Shown in pieces: positions 9,078 to 16,745 of a stretch of DNA of 64,000 nucleotides. The notes beneath the pieces are model-generated. The model was not told where the DNA came from. It made no database searches and saw only the letters and a list, made by a program, of their open reading frames with translations. The stretch comes from an uncultured Dorea sp. (lineage in GTDB: Bacteria; Bacillota; Clostridia; Lachnospirales; Lachnospiraceae), in NCBI GenBank assembly GCA_910577685.1, contig CAJTOH010000012.1, positions 24,147 to 88,146 on the forward strand, read 5' to 3'. Both the position numbers and the translations under genes were made by a program. Numbering within the stretch: the stretch's first letter is position 1; each line of letters begins with the position of its first letter.

Positions 9078-9181
9078 AATTATTACCCCTTTATAAGCCT
9101 GACGATCAATATATTACTATTCATGGTTCAGTTCAAATTATAACATGAAAGAAAAAAATCAACAATAAAGTTCACGGTTTG

Positions 9182-9997
9182 TTAATAATTTTCATGACGC
9201 TTTTCGAAAATCTGCATATCAAAATATTTTGAACCTTTTTTTAGCATGTCCGGAGTATTGAGGGTCCATACTGCAACAGGTACATGAAAAATATGTTTAA
9301 GGATCCAGACATTGACAATAGGAAGATCGTTCAGGTTATAGGAGATAAAATCCGGCCGTCCTAAAAAATTAGACAGCAGATGCTTTACCATGAAACGGAA
9401 CAGCCATGCTTCTTTTAAGGGGTCGCGCGTCAGGTTTGAAGAAAGCTGTCCCCGCAGGATGTGCGGCGCGTTAAGCCGGAACCAGCGTATTCCGATCGTA
9501 TTGAAGGACTGAATCAGGCAGGGGCCGTTGTAATGGTTAAGTTTCCTTAGAGTCTCGCGGCAGATGAGTACGGACGAATCCGGAATCTTAAGCTCGATCA
9601 GCAGAGGGACGCGCCCGTCCACAAGAGACAGAACCTCGTCAAAAGAAGGGATTGTCTCGGCAGTGCCGCAGAGACGGCAGTTTTTAAGTTCTTCGTAGGT
9701 CATGTTCTCCACGGTGTCCGGCCGTCCGCATATCCGTTCCAGGGTGTCGTCATGGAACACGACAAGCCGTCCGTCTTTGGTCAGATGGAGATCAATCTCA
9801 ATGCCGTAGCCCCTTTTTAAGGCGGCGCGGAAAGCGGCCATGGAATTCTCCGGAATCCCCTTTTCCGCACAGTGGTATCCCCTGTGCGCGAACATGGTAT
9901 GACGGTAACGGCGCATGTCTCTCCTGCGCGTAAACCGCGGGGAGATGGCAAACAAATATAACAGAATCAAGGATACGAATAAAATAAATATCAGCAT
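9182..9997 (-). CDS. Glycerophosphodiester phosphodiesterase (membrane-anchored)
   Basis: A 271-residue GDPD with an N-terminal hydrophobic anchor (residues 1-17). Catalytic motifs are HRGYH near residue 38, ENS, the metal-binding EIDLHLTKDG, and VVFHDDTLER. It hydrolyses glycerophosphodiesters to glycerol-3-phosphate and an alcohol. The anchor suggests action at the membrane surface, perhaps on lipoteichoic acid or phospholipid breakdown products. It begins two bases after the stop of the upstream lipid kinase, with its GGAGGG ribosome binding site inside that gene, so they are co-transcribed and translationally coupled. Confidence 0.92.
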   Translation of the reverse strand: MLIFILFVSLILLYLFAISPRFTRRRDMRRYRHTMFAHRGYHCAEKGIPENSMAAFRAALKRGYGIEIDLHLTKDGRLVVFHDDTLERICGRPDTVENMTYEELKNCRLCGTAETIPSFDEVLSLVDGRVPLLIELKIPDSSVLICRETLRKLNHYNGPCLIQSFNTIGIRWFRLNAPHILRGQLSSNLTRDPLKEAWLFRFMVKHLLSNFLGRPDFISYNLNDLPIVNVWILKHIFHVPVAVWTLNTPDMLKKGSKYFDMQIFEKRHENY

Positions 9998-9998
9998 G

Positions 9999-10985
9999 CT
10001 AGAACCCTCCGGCGATTATGCGCAGATTTTCGGATTCCAGCGATATGGAAATATTGGTTTGCCGAAGGACTGGTTCTCCATCCGTGTGAAGAGGCAGGGA
10101 AATACTGCTGGCAATCTCCATTTTCCTGCATGTAAAAAGATATACCCCGCTGAAACGGGTATGCCAGCCCTTATATGCCGTAGGGAGCAGGGTGAGGATC
10201 TTAAGCTTAGACAGTCCGGAGATCACTATAACGTCCAGCAGCCCGTCTTTGCAGTCCGCGTCGGGGCAGAATTTAAAACCGCCGCCCTCAAACGGCAGAT
10301 TCATGGCCGTGGCAAAATACGCTCTCTTAAAATGCAGCTTCCGGGAATCATCCAGCGTCACCGTAATCTGCCCGGGCGCAATTGTGAGAATCTGGCGCAG
10401 GGCAATACCGACATAGGTAAGCTTCCCGAGACGCAGAGTATTCAGCAGCGATTTTATGGGGGAAACCATGGCTTCGTGGCAGATACCCGCGTCGAACCCC
10501 ATTCCCGAGCTTACGGCGAAACGCCGTTTTTTATCCTCGTATCTGAGAATACCGATATTGACAGACAGACAGCGGGAAGGCGAGAGGATATTGTTAAGCG
10601 CCTGAATGGGATCCGTCGGAATATGCAGGCTTCGTGCAAAATCATTACTCGATCCCGTCGGAATATATCCAAGAGTAACCTTAGATAGATCCTCGATCCC
10701 GTTCACCACCTCGTTAATGGTTCCGTCGCCTCCTACCACGACGATCGTATGATGATTCAGGCCGGCGGTAAGCTCTTGAACCATTTTGACGGCATGTTGG
10801 CGGTATTTTGTGAAAAGGGCCTGATATCTGATCCTGCGTTCTTTCAGGACGGGTTCAACCTGTTCCCATAGCCTGTATCCCTGCCCGGAACGGGAGTTGG
10901 GATTGACGATAAATATATATTCATCCGGCTGTCCGACGATCTTTGCCCCGGCGGGAGCGTCGTTTTTTTCTGTTAATGCCTTCAT
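9999..10985 (-). CDS. Diacylglycerol kinase-family lipid kinase (DagK/YegS/BmrU type)
   Basis: A 328-residue lipid kinase. The nucleotide-binding signature VVGGDGTINEVVNG and the following GYIPTGSSNDFARSL are diagnostic of the DAGK catalytic domain. The C-terminal beta-rich domain includes FEGGGFKFCPDADCKDG. The family phosphorylates diacylglycerol or related lipids, which recycles DAG from lipoteichoic acid synthesis in Gram-positives. Start at ATG 10985, behind AAGGAGG; an in-frame extension to 11075 lacks a binding site. First gene of a minus-strand kinase-GDPD unit. Confidence 0.9.
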   Translation of the reverse strand: MKALTEKNDAPAGAKIVGQPDEYIFIVNPNSRSGQGYRLWEQVEPVLKERRIRYQALFTKYRQHAVKMVQELTAGLNHHTIVVVGGDGTINEVVNGIEDLSKVTLGYIPTGSSNDFARSLHIPTDPIQALNNILSPSRCLSVNIGILRYEDKKRRFAVSSGMGFDAGICHEAMVSPIKSLLNTLRLGKLTYVGIALRQILTIAPGQITVTLDDSRKLHFKRAYFATAMNLPFEGGGFKFCPDADCKDGLLDVIVISGLSKLKILTLLPTAYKGWHTRFSGVYLFTCRKMEIASSISLPLHTDGEPVLRQTNISISLESENLRIIAGGF

Positions 10986-11120
10986 AGAGACCTCCTTATA
11001 GATGCGATCTATAAATTGAAAAGTTATATTATAATTAATGATTGGATTTATTGGAAAGGCAGAGTTATAATACACTTACAAGATATTATTGTAAATGGTT
11101 TCACTACCATATTCCCTTCT

Positions 11121-11158
11121 AAAAAATCCTTTGAGTCCGCTTGCTCGAAGGATTTTTG
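11121..11158 (-). terminator. Terminator of the tetR-family gene
   Basis: AAAAATCCTT arms with an 18-base interior and a T-run on the minus strand, directly after the stop at 11167. Confidence 0.8.
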
Positions 11159-11166
11159 CTTTCCAG

Positions 11167-11769
11167 TCAGAACAGACCGTTAAGATAGGTTTCCAGTGAA
11201 CGTTTCATATTCCCCTCAAAATCAGTCTCGCCGCCTTTCAGGCACCATTCAAAGACATTGCCGATTACGATCATGCGGATATCGGTGGCAATGTCGTTAA
11301 GATCTGCAGACGGAGACACGACTCCTGCGTCGATTGCCTTGCGCAGATAGTCCGAGACCGTTACTATCGGGTATGGGCGCGCCGACCAGATCAGGGGATT
11401 TAGGGACTGGTTCTTAGGCGTATAGTAATTTGCCATGAATTCCACTCCCAGTTTCTGACAGTAATGCACATAATTCAGATAAACGTAGACGATCGCCTGT
11501 TTCGCTTCGTCAGGGGTGGCAGGCATGTCCAGAAGATTCGGGTCGATGCCGGGCTGCTCTTCTATGTAATAAGACAGAAGGTCGTCCTTAGTCTTAAAAT
11601 GATGATAAAAGCTTCCGTTAGAGACGCCTGCTTCTTCGCAGATATTCTTAATGGACAGCTGTTCGTAGCCTTTTTTCTGTAAAATGTGCTTTGCGGCGCG
11701 GAAAATCTTTGCTTTCGTCTCCTGTGATTTTAACTGCTGTTTGGTTAGTTCCTGTATTTCCTGATTCAT
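11167..11769 (-). CDS. TetR/AcrR-family transcriptional regulator
   Basis: A 200-residue regulator with an N-terminal TetR helix-turn-helix (about residues 17-62) including AGVSNGSFYHHFKTKDDL, and an all-helical ligand-binding C-terminal domain. Divergent to tex, but an effector target is not obvious. A perfect inverted repeat at 11859-11874 and a half-site inside its own promoter indicate autoregulation. An AGGAG-like site precedes the ATG weakly (ACTCAAGGAGTTT in the leader). The inducer is unknown. Confidence 0.92.
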   Translation of the reverse strand: MNQEIQELTKQQLKSQETKAKIFRAAKHILQKKGYEQLSIKNICEEAGVSNGSFYHHFKTKDDLLSYYIEEQPGIDPNLLDMPATPDEAKQAIVYVYLNYVHYCQKLGVEFMANYYTPKNQSLNPLIWSARPYPIVTVSDYLRKAIDAGVVSPSADLNDIATDIRMIVIGNVFEWCLKGGETDFEGNMKRSLETYLNGLF

Positions 11770-11825
11770 ATTATAAACTCCTTGAGCAAAATTGGCAAAA
11801 CTGAAAAATCGAAGTTTCTCTGCTG

Positions 11826-11854
11826 ATTATAGCATAGCGCACTCTGATTTTCAA
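11826..11854 (-). promoter_or_regulatory. Promoter of the tetR-family gene
   Basis: On the minus strand, TTGAAA (11854-11849), a 17-base spacer and TATAAT (11831-11826). A CACTCTG operator half-site (11840-11846, plus-strand reading) lies between the two hexamers. Confidence 0.75.
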
Positions 11855-11858
11855 GAAA

Positions 11859-11874
11859 ACAGAGTGAACTCTGT
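11859..11874. promoter_or_regulatory. Putative TetR operator
   Basis: A perfect 7-2-7 inverted repeat, ACAGAGT-GA-ACTCTGT, just upstream of both divergent promoters. With the half-site at 11840-11846 there are three copies of the ACTCTGT word within 35 bases. Confidence 0.75.
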
Positions 11875-11887
11875 ATCAAGTATTTCA

Positions 11888-11916
11888 TTGCAGATTTGCG
11901 GGATTTTAGGTATAAT
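11888..11916 (+). promoter_or_regulatory. Promoter of tex
   Basis: TTGCAG, a 17-base spacer and TATAAT, 40 bases before the tex start and 14 bases downstream of the TetR operator. Confidence 0.7.
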
Positions 11917-11955
11917 AAGTTGATGATAAGGGAGAATTCAGAAAGGGTATAGAGC

Positions 11956-14112
11956 ATGGATATTAATCAGAAGATTACGGAAGAACTTGGTGTGAAGAAA
12001 TGGCAGGTGGACGCGGCGGTCAAGCTGATCGATGAAGGCAACACCATTCCATTTATTGCAAGATACAGGAAAGAGGCAACCGGAACCCTGGATGACGAAC
12101 AGCTCAGGAAGCTGCATGAGAGGCTGACTTATCTTCGCAATCTGGAGGAGAAGAAGGAGCTGGTATTATCAAGTATAGAAGAGCAGGGGAAACTGACGGA
12201 GGAATTGAAGAAGCAGATTCTTGCGGCAGAGACGCTGGTGGTTGTGGAAGATTTATACCGCCCTTACCGTCCGAAGAGAAGGACTCGGGCGACTATAGCG
12301 AAAGAAAAAGGGTTAGAGCCGCTGGCGGCGGTTATTACGCTGCAGAAGACGAAGCAGCCTGTTGAAGAACTGGCGGCGGAATACATAGATCCGGAGAAGG
12401 GAGTTAATACGGCGGACGAAGCCATTGCCGGGGCGAAGGACATTATTGCGGAGAGCATTTCCGACGAGGCGGATTACCGTATCTGGATCCGGAAGATCAC
12501 GGCGCAGAAAGGAAGGGTTATTTCCGCGGCGAAGGACGAGAAAGCCGAATCCGTGTATGAGATGTATTATGACTTCGAAGAGCCTGTGAACCGCCTTGCA
12601 GGGCATCGGGTTCTGGCGCTGAACCGCGGGGAGAAGGAGAAGTTCCTGACCGTCAAGATCGAGGCGCCGGAGGAGGATATTATCCGGTATCTTGAGAAGA
12701 AAACCATCCGCGGAGATAATCCCTATACGACCCCGATTTTAAAGGACGTGGCGGAAGATAGTTACAAGAGGCTGATTGCGCCGGCGATTGAACGGGAGAT
12801 CCGCAATGATCTGACGGAGAAGGCGGAGGACGGGGCAATCGAAGTATTTAAGAAGAATCTGGAACAGCTTCTGATGCAGCCGCCGATTGTAGGGCAGACG
12901 GTTCTTGGTTGGGATCCTGCGTTCCGTACCGGGTGTAAGCTGGCGGTTGTAGATCCCACCGGGAAGGTAATCGGAACCACGGTCATTTACCCGACGGCTC
13001 CGACTACGCCGCAGAAGATTAAGGCGTCTAAGGATCTTCTAAAGAAGATTATTGAAAAATATAATATTACATTGATTTCCGTGGGAAACGGCACGGCGTC
13101 CCGCGAATCAGAGATGTTTATTGTGGAACTGCTCAAAGAGATTCCTCAAAAGGTACGCTACGTAATCGTCAACGAGGCGGGAGCTTCCGTGTATTCCGCA
13201 AGCAAGCTGGCGTCCGAGGAATTTCCGAAGTTTGACGTAGGGCAGAGGAGCGCTACATCCATTGCAAGGCGTCTGCAGGATCCGCTTGCGGAGCTGGTGA
13301 AGATAGATCCTAAGTCCATAGGCGTGGGGCAGTATCAGCACGATATGAATCAGAAGAAGCTAAGCGAGGCATTGTCGGGAGTCGTAGAAGACTGCGTGAA
13401 CCGGGTAGGGGTAGACCTGAATACGGCTTCCGCTCCGCTTCTTGCGTATATTTCCGGTATTTCCGCAGCTATTGCGAAGAACATTGTGGCGTACAGGGAA
13501 GAGAACGGGAAATTCGCCAATCGGCGGCAGCTTCTTAAGGTTGCCAAGCTGGGGCCGAAGGCGTTTGAGCAGTGCGCCGGCTTTATGAGGATACAGGATG
13601 CAGATAACCCGCTGGATGGGACGAGCGTACATCCGGAGACTTACGAAGCCGCCGAGAAGCTGCTTGCGAAGCAGGGATTTGCCGTGGAGGATATCAGCGG
13701 CGGCAAGCTTTCCGGTCTGTCGCTTACAATCAAGGATTATAAGAAGCTGGCCGCTGAGCTGGGAATCGGCGAGATCACCCTGCGGGATATTGTGAAGGAG
13801 CTTGAGAAGCCGGCCAGAGATCCCCGCGACGAGATGCCGAAGCCGATCTTGAGGACGGATGTTCTGGAGATGAAGGATCTGACAGAGGGGATGATTCTAA
13901 AGGGCACGGTAAGGAATGTTATTGATTTCGGTGTGTTTGTGGATATCGGGGTTCATCAGGACGGGCTGGTACATATTTCCGAGATCACGGATAAGAAGTT
14001 TATCAAGCATCCTTTGGAAGTGGTGAGCGTCGGGGATATCGTGGACGTCAAGGTCTTGGGCGTAGATATGAAGAAGAAGCGTATCCAGCTTACAATGAAA
14101 GGGATTTCATAG
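11956..14112 (+). CDS. tex: Tex-family transcription accessory protein
   Basis: A 718-residue Tex protein of normal length and domain order: helical N-terminal region (begins with KITEELGVKKWQVDAAVKL), RuvC-like YqgF domain (about 320-450, beginning LGWDPAFRTGCKLAVVDP), helix-hairpin-helix (DLNTASAPLLAYISGI) and a C-terminal S1 RNA-binding domain (about 642-715, with GMILKGTVRNVIDFGVFVD). Tex/Spt6-like proteins bind RNA and the transcription machinery and influence transcription and translation coupling. Followed after ten bases by yitT, so probably co-transcribed. Confidence 0.96.
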   Translation: MDINQKITEELGVKKWQVDAAVKLIDEGNTIPFIARYRKEATGTLDDEQLRKLHERLTYLRNLEEKKELVLSSIEEQGKLTEELKKQILAAETLVVVEDLYRPYRPKRRTRATIAKEKGLEPLAAVITLQKTKQPVEELAAEYIDPEKGVNTADEAIAGAKDIIAESISDEADYRIWIRKITAQKGRVISAAKDEKAESVYEMYYDFEEPVNRLAGHRVLALNRGEKEKFLTVKIEAPEEDIIRYLEKKTIRGDNPYTTPILKDVAEDSYKRLIAPAIEREIRNDLTEKAEDGAIEVFKKNLEQLLMQPPIVGQTVLGWDPAFRTGCKLAVVDPTGKVIGTTVIYPTAPTTPQKIKASKDLLKKIIEKYNITLISVGNGTASRESEMFIVELLKEIPQKVRYVIVNEAGASVYSASKLASEEFPKFDVGQRSATSIARRLQDPLAELVKIDPKSIGVGQYQHDMNQKKLSEALSGVVEDCVNRVGVDLNTASAPLLAYISGISAAIAKNIVAYREENGKFANRRQLLKVAKLGPKAFEQCAGFMRIQDADNPLDGTSVHPETYEAAEKLLAKQGFAVEDISGGKLSGLSLTIKDYKKLAAELGIGEITLRDIVKELEKPARDPRDEMPKPILRTDVLEMKDLTEGMILKGTVRNVIDFGVFVDIGVHQDGLVHISEITDKKFIKHPLEVVSVGDIVDVKVLGVDMKKKRIQLTMKGIS

Positions 14113-14122
14113 GAGAATCATA

Positions 14123-14998
14123 ATGAAAACAAATTGGAAAAAGAGTATTGAAACCGTGATTTGCGTGCTGCTTGGCAATGTGGTCCTTGCAGTCGCAGTG
14201 GCGGCGTTCGTCGTACCTCACGGGATTATCATGGGCGGAGCAACCGGAGTCGCGCTTACTATCAATCATTATCTCAACGGGAATCTGTCGGCGGTTATAT
14301 TTATTGTAAATATTATACTGTTTATTTTGGGGACATTTGTATTGGGAAAGAAATTTGCATTGACAACGTTGATCAGTACGGTCGTATACCCTGTCTTCCT
14401 GTCGATTGTGCAGGCGATTCCGGGGATTACGAAGCTTACGGACAATATTATGCTTGCGTCGCTCTATGCGGGGGCCTTATTAGGTCTTGGAATCGGACTG
14501 GTGGTGAGAGTGGGTTCTTCCACAGGAGGAACGGATATTCTTGCGCTGGTACTTCATAAGTGGTTCCATATAGCGGTAGCGGTATTTATGTATATCGTAG
14601 ACTTTCTGGTGCTGGTATGTCAGGTGTTTTTCTCCACCTCGGAGCAGGTCTTGTACGGTATTCTGGTACTGGTGGTGACCACGATGATGATGAACCGGGT
14701 GGTGCTGATGGGCCAGTCGCAGATTCAGTTATTTATCATTACGGATAAGTACGAGGAAGTGAAAGAGAAAGTATTGAAGGAGATTGACGCAGGAGTAACT
14801 ATGGTTCATATAGAGACCGGATACGGCGCGAAACAGCAGAAGGGCGTGCTGTGCGTGGTTCCGAACCGTAAGCTGTATTCGATTAATCAGACGGTACAGT
14901 TGGTTGATCCGAAAGCGTTTATTACGATTACACAGATCAACGAAGTTCGGGGGCGCGGATTTACCTTAGAGAGAGAGCCGGGTCTTCCAAGAAGATAG
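14123..14998 (+). CDS. YitT-family membrane protein (DUF161/DUF2179)
   Basis: A 291-residue membrane protein with five or six N-terminal spans and a cytosolic C-terminal DUF2179 domain (about residues 210-285, including TGYGAKQQKGVLCVV). The signature VVRVGSSTGGTDILAL is characteristic of the YitT family. Transport function in this family is inferred; the substrate is not established. Short spacing after tex and an AGGAG ribosome binding site suggest an operon. Confidence 0.9.
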   Translation: MKTNWKKSIETVICVLLGNVVLAVAVAAFVVPHGIIMGGATGVALTINHYLNGNLSAVIFIVNIILFILGTFVLGKKFALTTLISTVVYPVFLSIVQAIPGITKLTDNIMLASLYAGALLGLGIGLVVRVGSSTGGTDILALVLHKWFHIAVAVFMYIVDFLVLVCQVFFSTSEQVLYGILVLVVTTMMMNRVVLMGQSQIQLFIITDKYEEVKEKVLKEIDAGVTMVHIETGYGAKQQKGVLCVVPNRKLYSINQTVQLVDPKAFITITQINEVRGRGFTLEREPGLPRR

Positions 14999-15026
14999 GA
15001 AAACGTCAAAGATCAGAGTGAATAAA

Positions 15027-15064
15027 GAAAGGCTGTCGGATGTAAATGTCGGGCAGCTTTTTTG
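15027..15064 (+). terminator. Terminator after yitT
   Basis: An imperfect stem, AAAGGCTGTCGGA opposite TGTCGGGCAGCTTT, followed by a T-run at 15057-15063. Confidence 0.65.
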
Positions 15065-15065
15065 T

Positions 15066-15552
15066 AACTGTTCAGCCTGCAGCTGTGCATTTGCTAAGAA
15101 ACGGCCCTTCTTTGGTCTTGGTGATTTGATTCTAGCCAGTAATGACATAAAATAGTTTGAATATTCTGGTAATATAGAACTACATGCATGATAGACAAAA
15201 AAAATAACATTAAAATAATAAATGTAAAAATATATATTGACAAATGTGAATAAGTGTGATATTTTATATTTAACAAATAACAGAACCAAATTACAAGACA
15301 GACGCGAGCTGTAAGTGATAGGATGTTATTTTACGAATCAACACAAGTGTTGGAAGAGGATTCTTGAGAAAAGAGGCGCTAAGTATCAGGAGTCGAAGAG
15401 TTTAAGAAAAGGAGGTACGGACCACCAAGAACTTAAATTTATTTTCAGGATTTCAATAATCAGAATACCAGAGTCGGCAAGTGAATTGGTAAAACACCGA
15501 GAATCTTGAACCGAGGAAGAAAGAGGTAAAAAGAATGGTTGAAGGATTAGAG
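15066..15552. other. AT-rich intergenic region without a recognisable gene
   Basis: About 490 bases between two terminators. Short open frames exist on both strands but none has a ribosome binding site plus a recognisable product. The 15100-15300 part is strongly AT-rich. The region adjoins a decayed gene and is best read as degenerate sequence. Confidence 0.5.
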
Positions 15553-15553
15553 T

Positions 15554-15592
15554 AAAGGCGGATATCAATGAAAAGGTTGATATCCGTCTTTA
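15554..15592. terminator. Bidirectional terminator
   Basis: Inverted repeat AAAGGCGGATATCAA / TTGATATCCGTCTTT with an 8-base loop. It lies just beyond the 3' end of the decayed nucleotidyltransferase. Confidence 0.75.
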
Positions 15593-15598
15593 CATGTT

Positions 15599-15996
15599 TT
15601 ATATTTTGTTTTCTGTTCTGATATACCGGGAGAGTAAATCATCGGTATCTGTTATTCCCTGTTCTAATACGGCGCGGTAGACATCCATGCTTGAATATTG
15701 GTAGATCTTGCTTTATCCTTATAATGTGTTCCCGGCTTCCGGGAATCTGTCCGGCCATTTCCATGATGTTGGAGCAATAACACTCCGCCTTGGTGATTGT
15801 GTCCCAATCGAAGAACCATAGATCCGGATTCCATAACTCATTCTATGTCCAGATCGTTCCATGCCATCATGTCCATTTTGTAGCTTCCGATGATGTGAGG
15901 CTGGCCGATCTTGTATAATTGATCCCATAAGCCCATTTCGTATAATATTTTATCGTCAGTTCGTTTTCGTTGGAGATTTAAGTTCTTTGGCGCTCC
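15599..15996 (-). pseudogene. Decayed nucleotidyltransferase-like gene
   Basis: Reading the minus strand, three consecutive frames give parts of one protein: YEMGLWDQLYKIGQPHIIGS followed by YKMDMMAWNDLDIE, a nucleotidyltransferase-like core, then a stop; WNPDLWFFDWDTITKAECY in another frame; and, after a further shift, YQYSSMDVYRAVLEQGITD ending at a stop at 15599. The middle of the protein also seems to be deleted. Small predicted nucleotidyltransferases with DLWFFD...AE blocks occur in Lachnospiraceae. At least one stop and one frameshift make it non-functional. The 5' limit is uncertain. Confidence 0.6.
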
Positions 15997-16100
15997 TTTC
16001 AGTTGATACCTTTTCCGTATCTTACCATTATTTCAAGGGGAATTCAATGATTATGAAGGGGCGGGCGTGATTTTTCGTAAAAAGAATTTTGGCGGAGAGC

Positions 16101-16129
16101 TTGACTTTTTTTCTTGAGAGCGTTAAGAT
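16101..16129 (+). promoter_or_regulatory. Promoter of the marR-ABC exporter operon
   Basis: TTGACT, 17-base spacer, TAAGAT. Predicted transcription start lies inside the first operator copy. Confidence 0.7.
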
Positions 16130-16132
16130 ATG

Positions 16133-16177
16133 TTTGTTATCGAACAGTTTAAGTGTAAACAATTTGTTATCGAACAG
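16133..16177. promoter_or_regulatory. Tandem MarR operators
   Basis: The 15-base word TTTGTTATCGAACAG occurs exactly twice, at 16133-16147 and 16163-16177, spaced by 30 bases (about three helical turns). Its core TGTT-ATCG-AACA is palindromic, as expected for a MarR-dimer site. Both copies lie between the -10 box and the marR start, so binding would block transcription. Confidence 0.75.
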
Positions 16178-16202
16178 ATAGGACATTTTAAAGGAGGATG
16201 AT

Positions 16203-16745
16203 ATGAAAAAACGGGAAGAACGGATTGGCTTCGAGATACGCAGACTGGATCATATGCTGGCGAGAACCCTGCAGGCGCGCGTGAAGTCTGCGGGAATTGA
16301 CGAGGTCACGCTGATGCACGGATGGATTATCCGTTATCTGTATGAGAACCGGGATGAAGATATTTTTCAGAAAGACATCGAACAGCATTTTTCGATAGGG
16401 AGATCCACTGTCACGAACATCATCCAGCTGATGGAGAAAAAGGGATTTGTCCTTAGGGAATCCGTAGAACATGACGCGCGGTTAAAGAAAGTAGTCCTGA
16501 CAGAGAAGGGTGTACAGAGCCATGAGATGATTGAGAATCTGATTGAAAACCTTGACATGAGCCTTGCCGAAGGGATTACAGACGAGGAATTATCCGTATT
16601 CTATTCTGTAGTCGGAAAATTGACTGAGAATCTTTCAAAGCAGGATGCGAATATGAACGTGATTAGGGAGAGTGCGGACGATGCCGGGAATAAAGAAGGT
16701 AGCAACAGAGAGGAGGAAATCAATGATCCGGACTTTATTGAGTGA
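16203..16745 (+). CDS. MarR-family transcriptional regulator
   Basis: A 180-residue winged-helix regulator. The recognition region around FSIGRSTVTNIIQLMEKKGF and the wing with RESVEHDARLKKVVLTEKG are typical MarR. The C-terminal tail beyond about residue 150 is polar and long for the family. It heads the exporter operon, overlaps the first ABC gene by 23 bases and is preceded by two exact operator copies, so it probably represses itself and the exporter until a substrate drug or metabolite binds. AAGGAGG lies six bases before the ATG. Confidence 0.94.
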   Translation: MKKREERIGFEIRRLDHMLARTLQARVKSAGIDEVTLMHGWIIRYLYENRDEDIFQKDIEQHFSIGRSTVTNIIQLMEKKGFVLRESVEHDARLKKVVLTEKGVQSHEMIENLIENLDMSLAEGITDEELSVFYSVVGKLTENLSKQDANMNVIRESADDAGNKEGSNREEEINDPDFIE

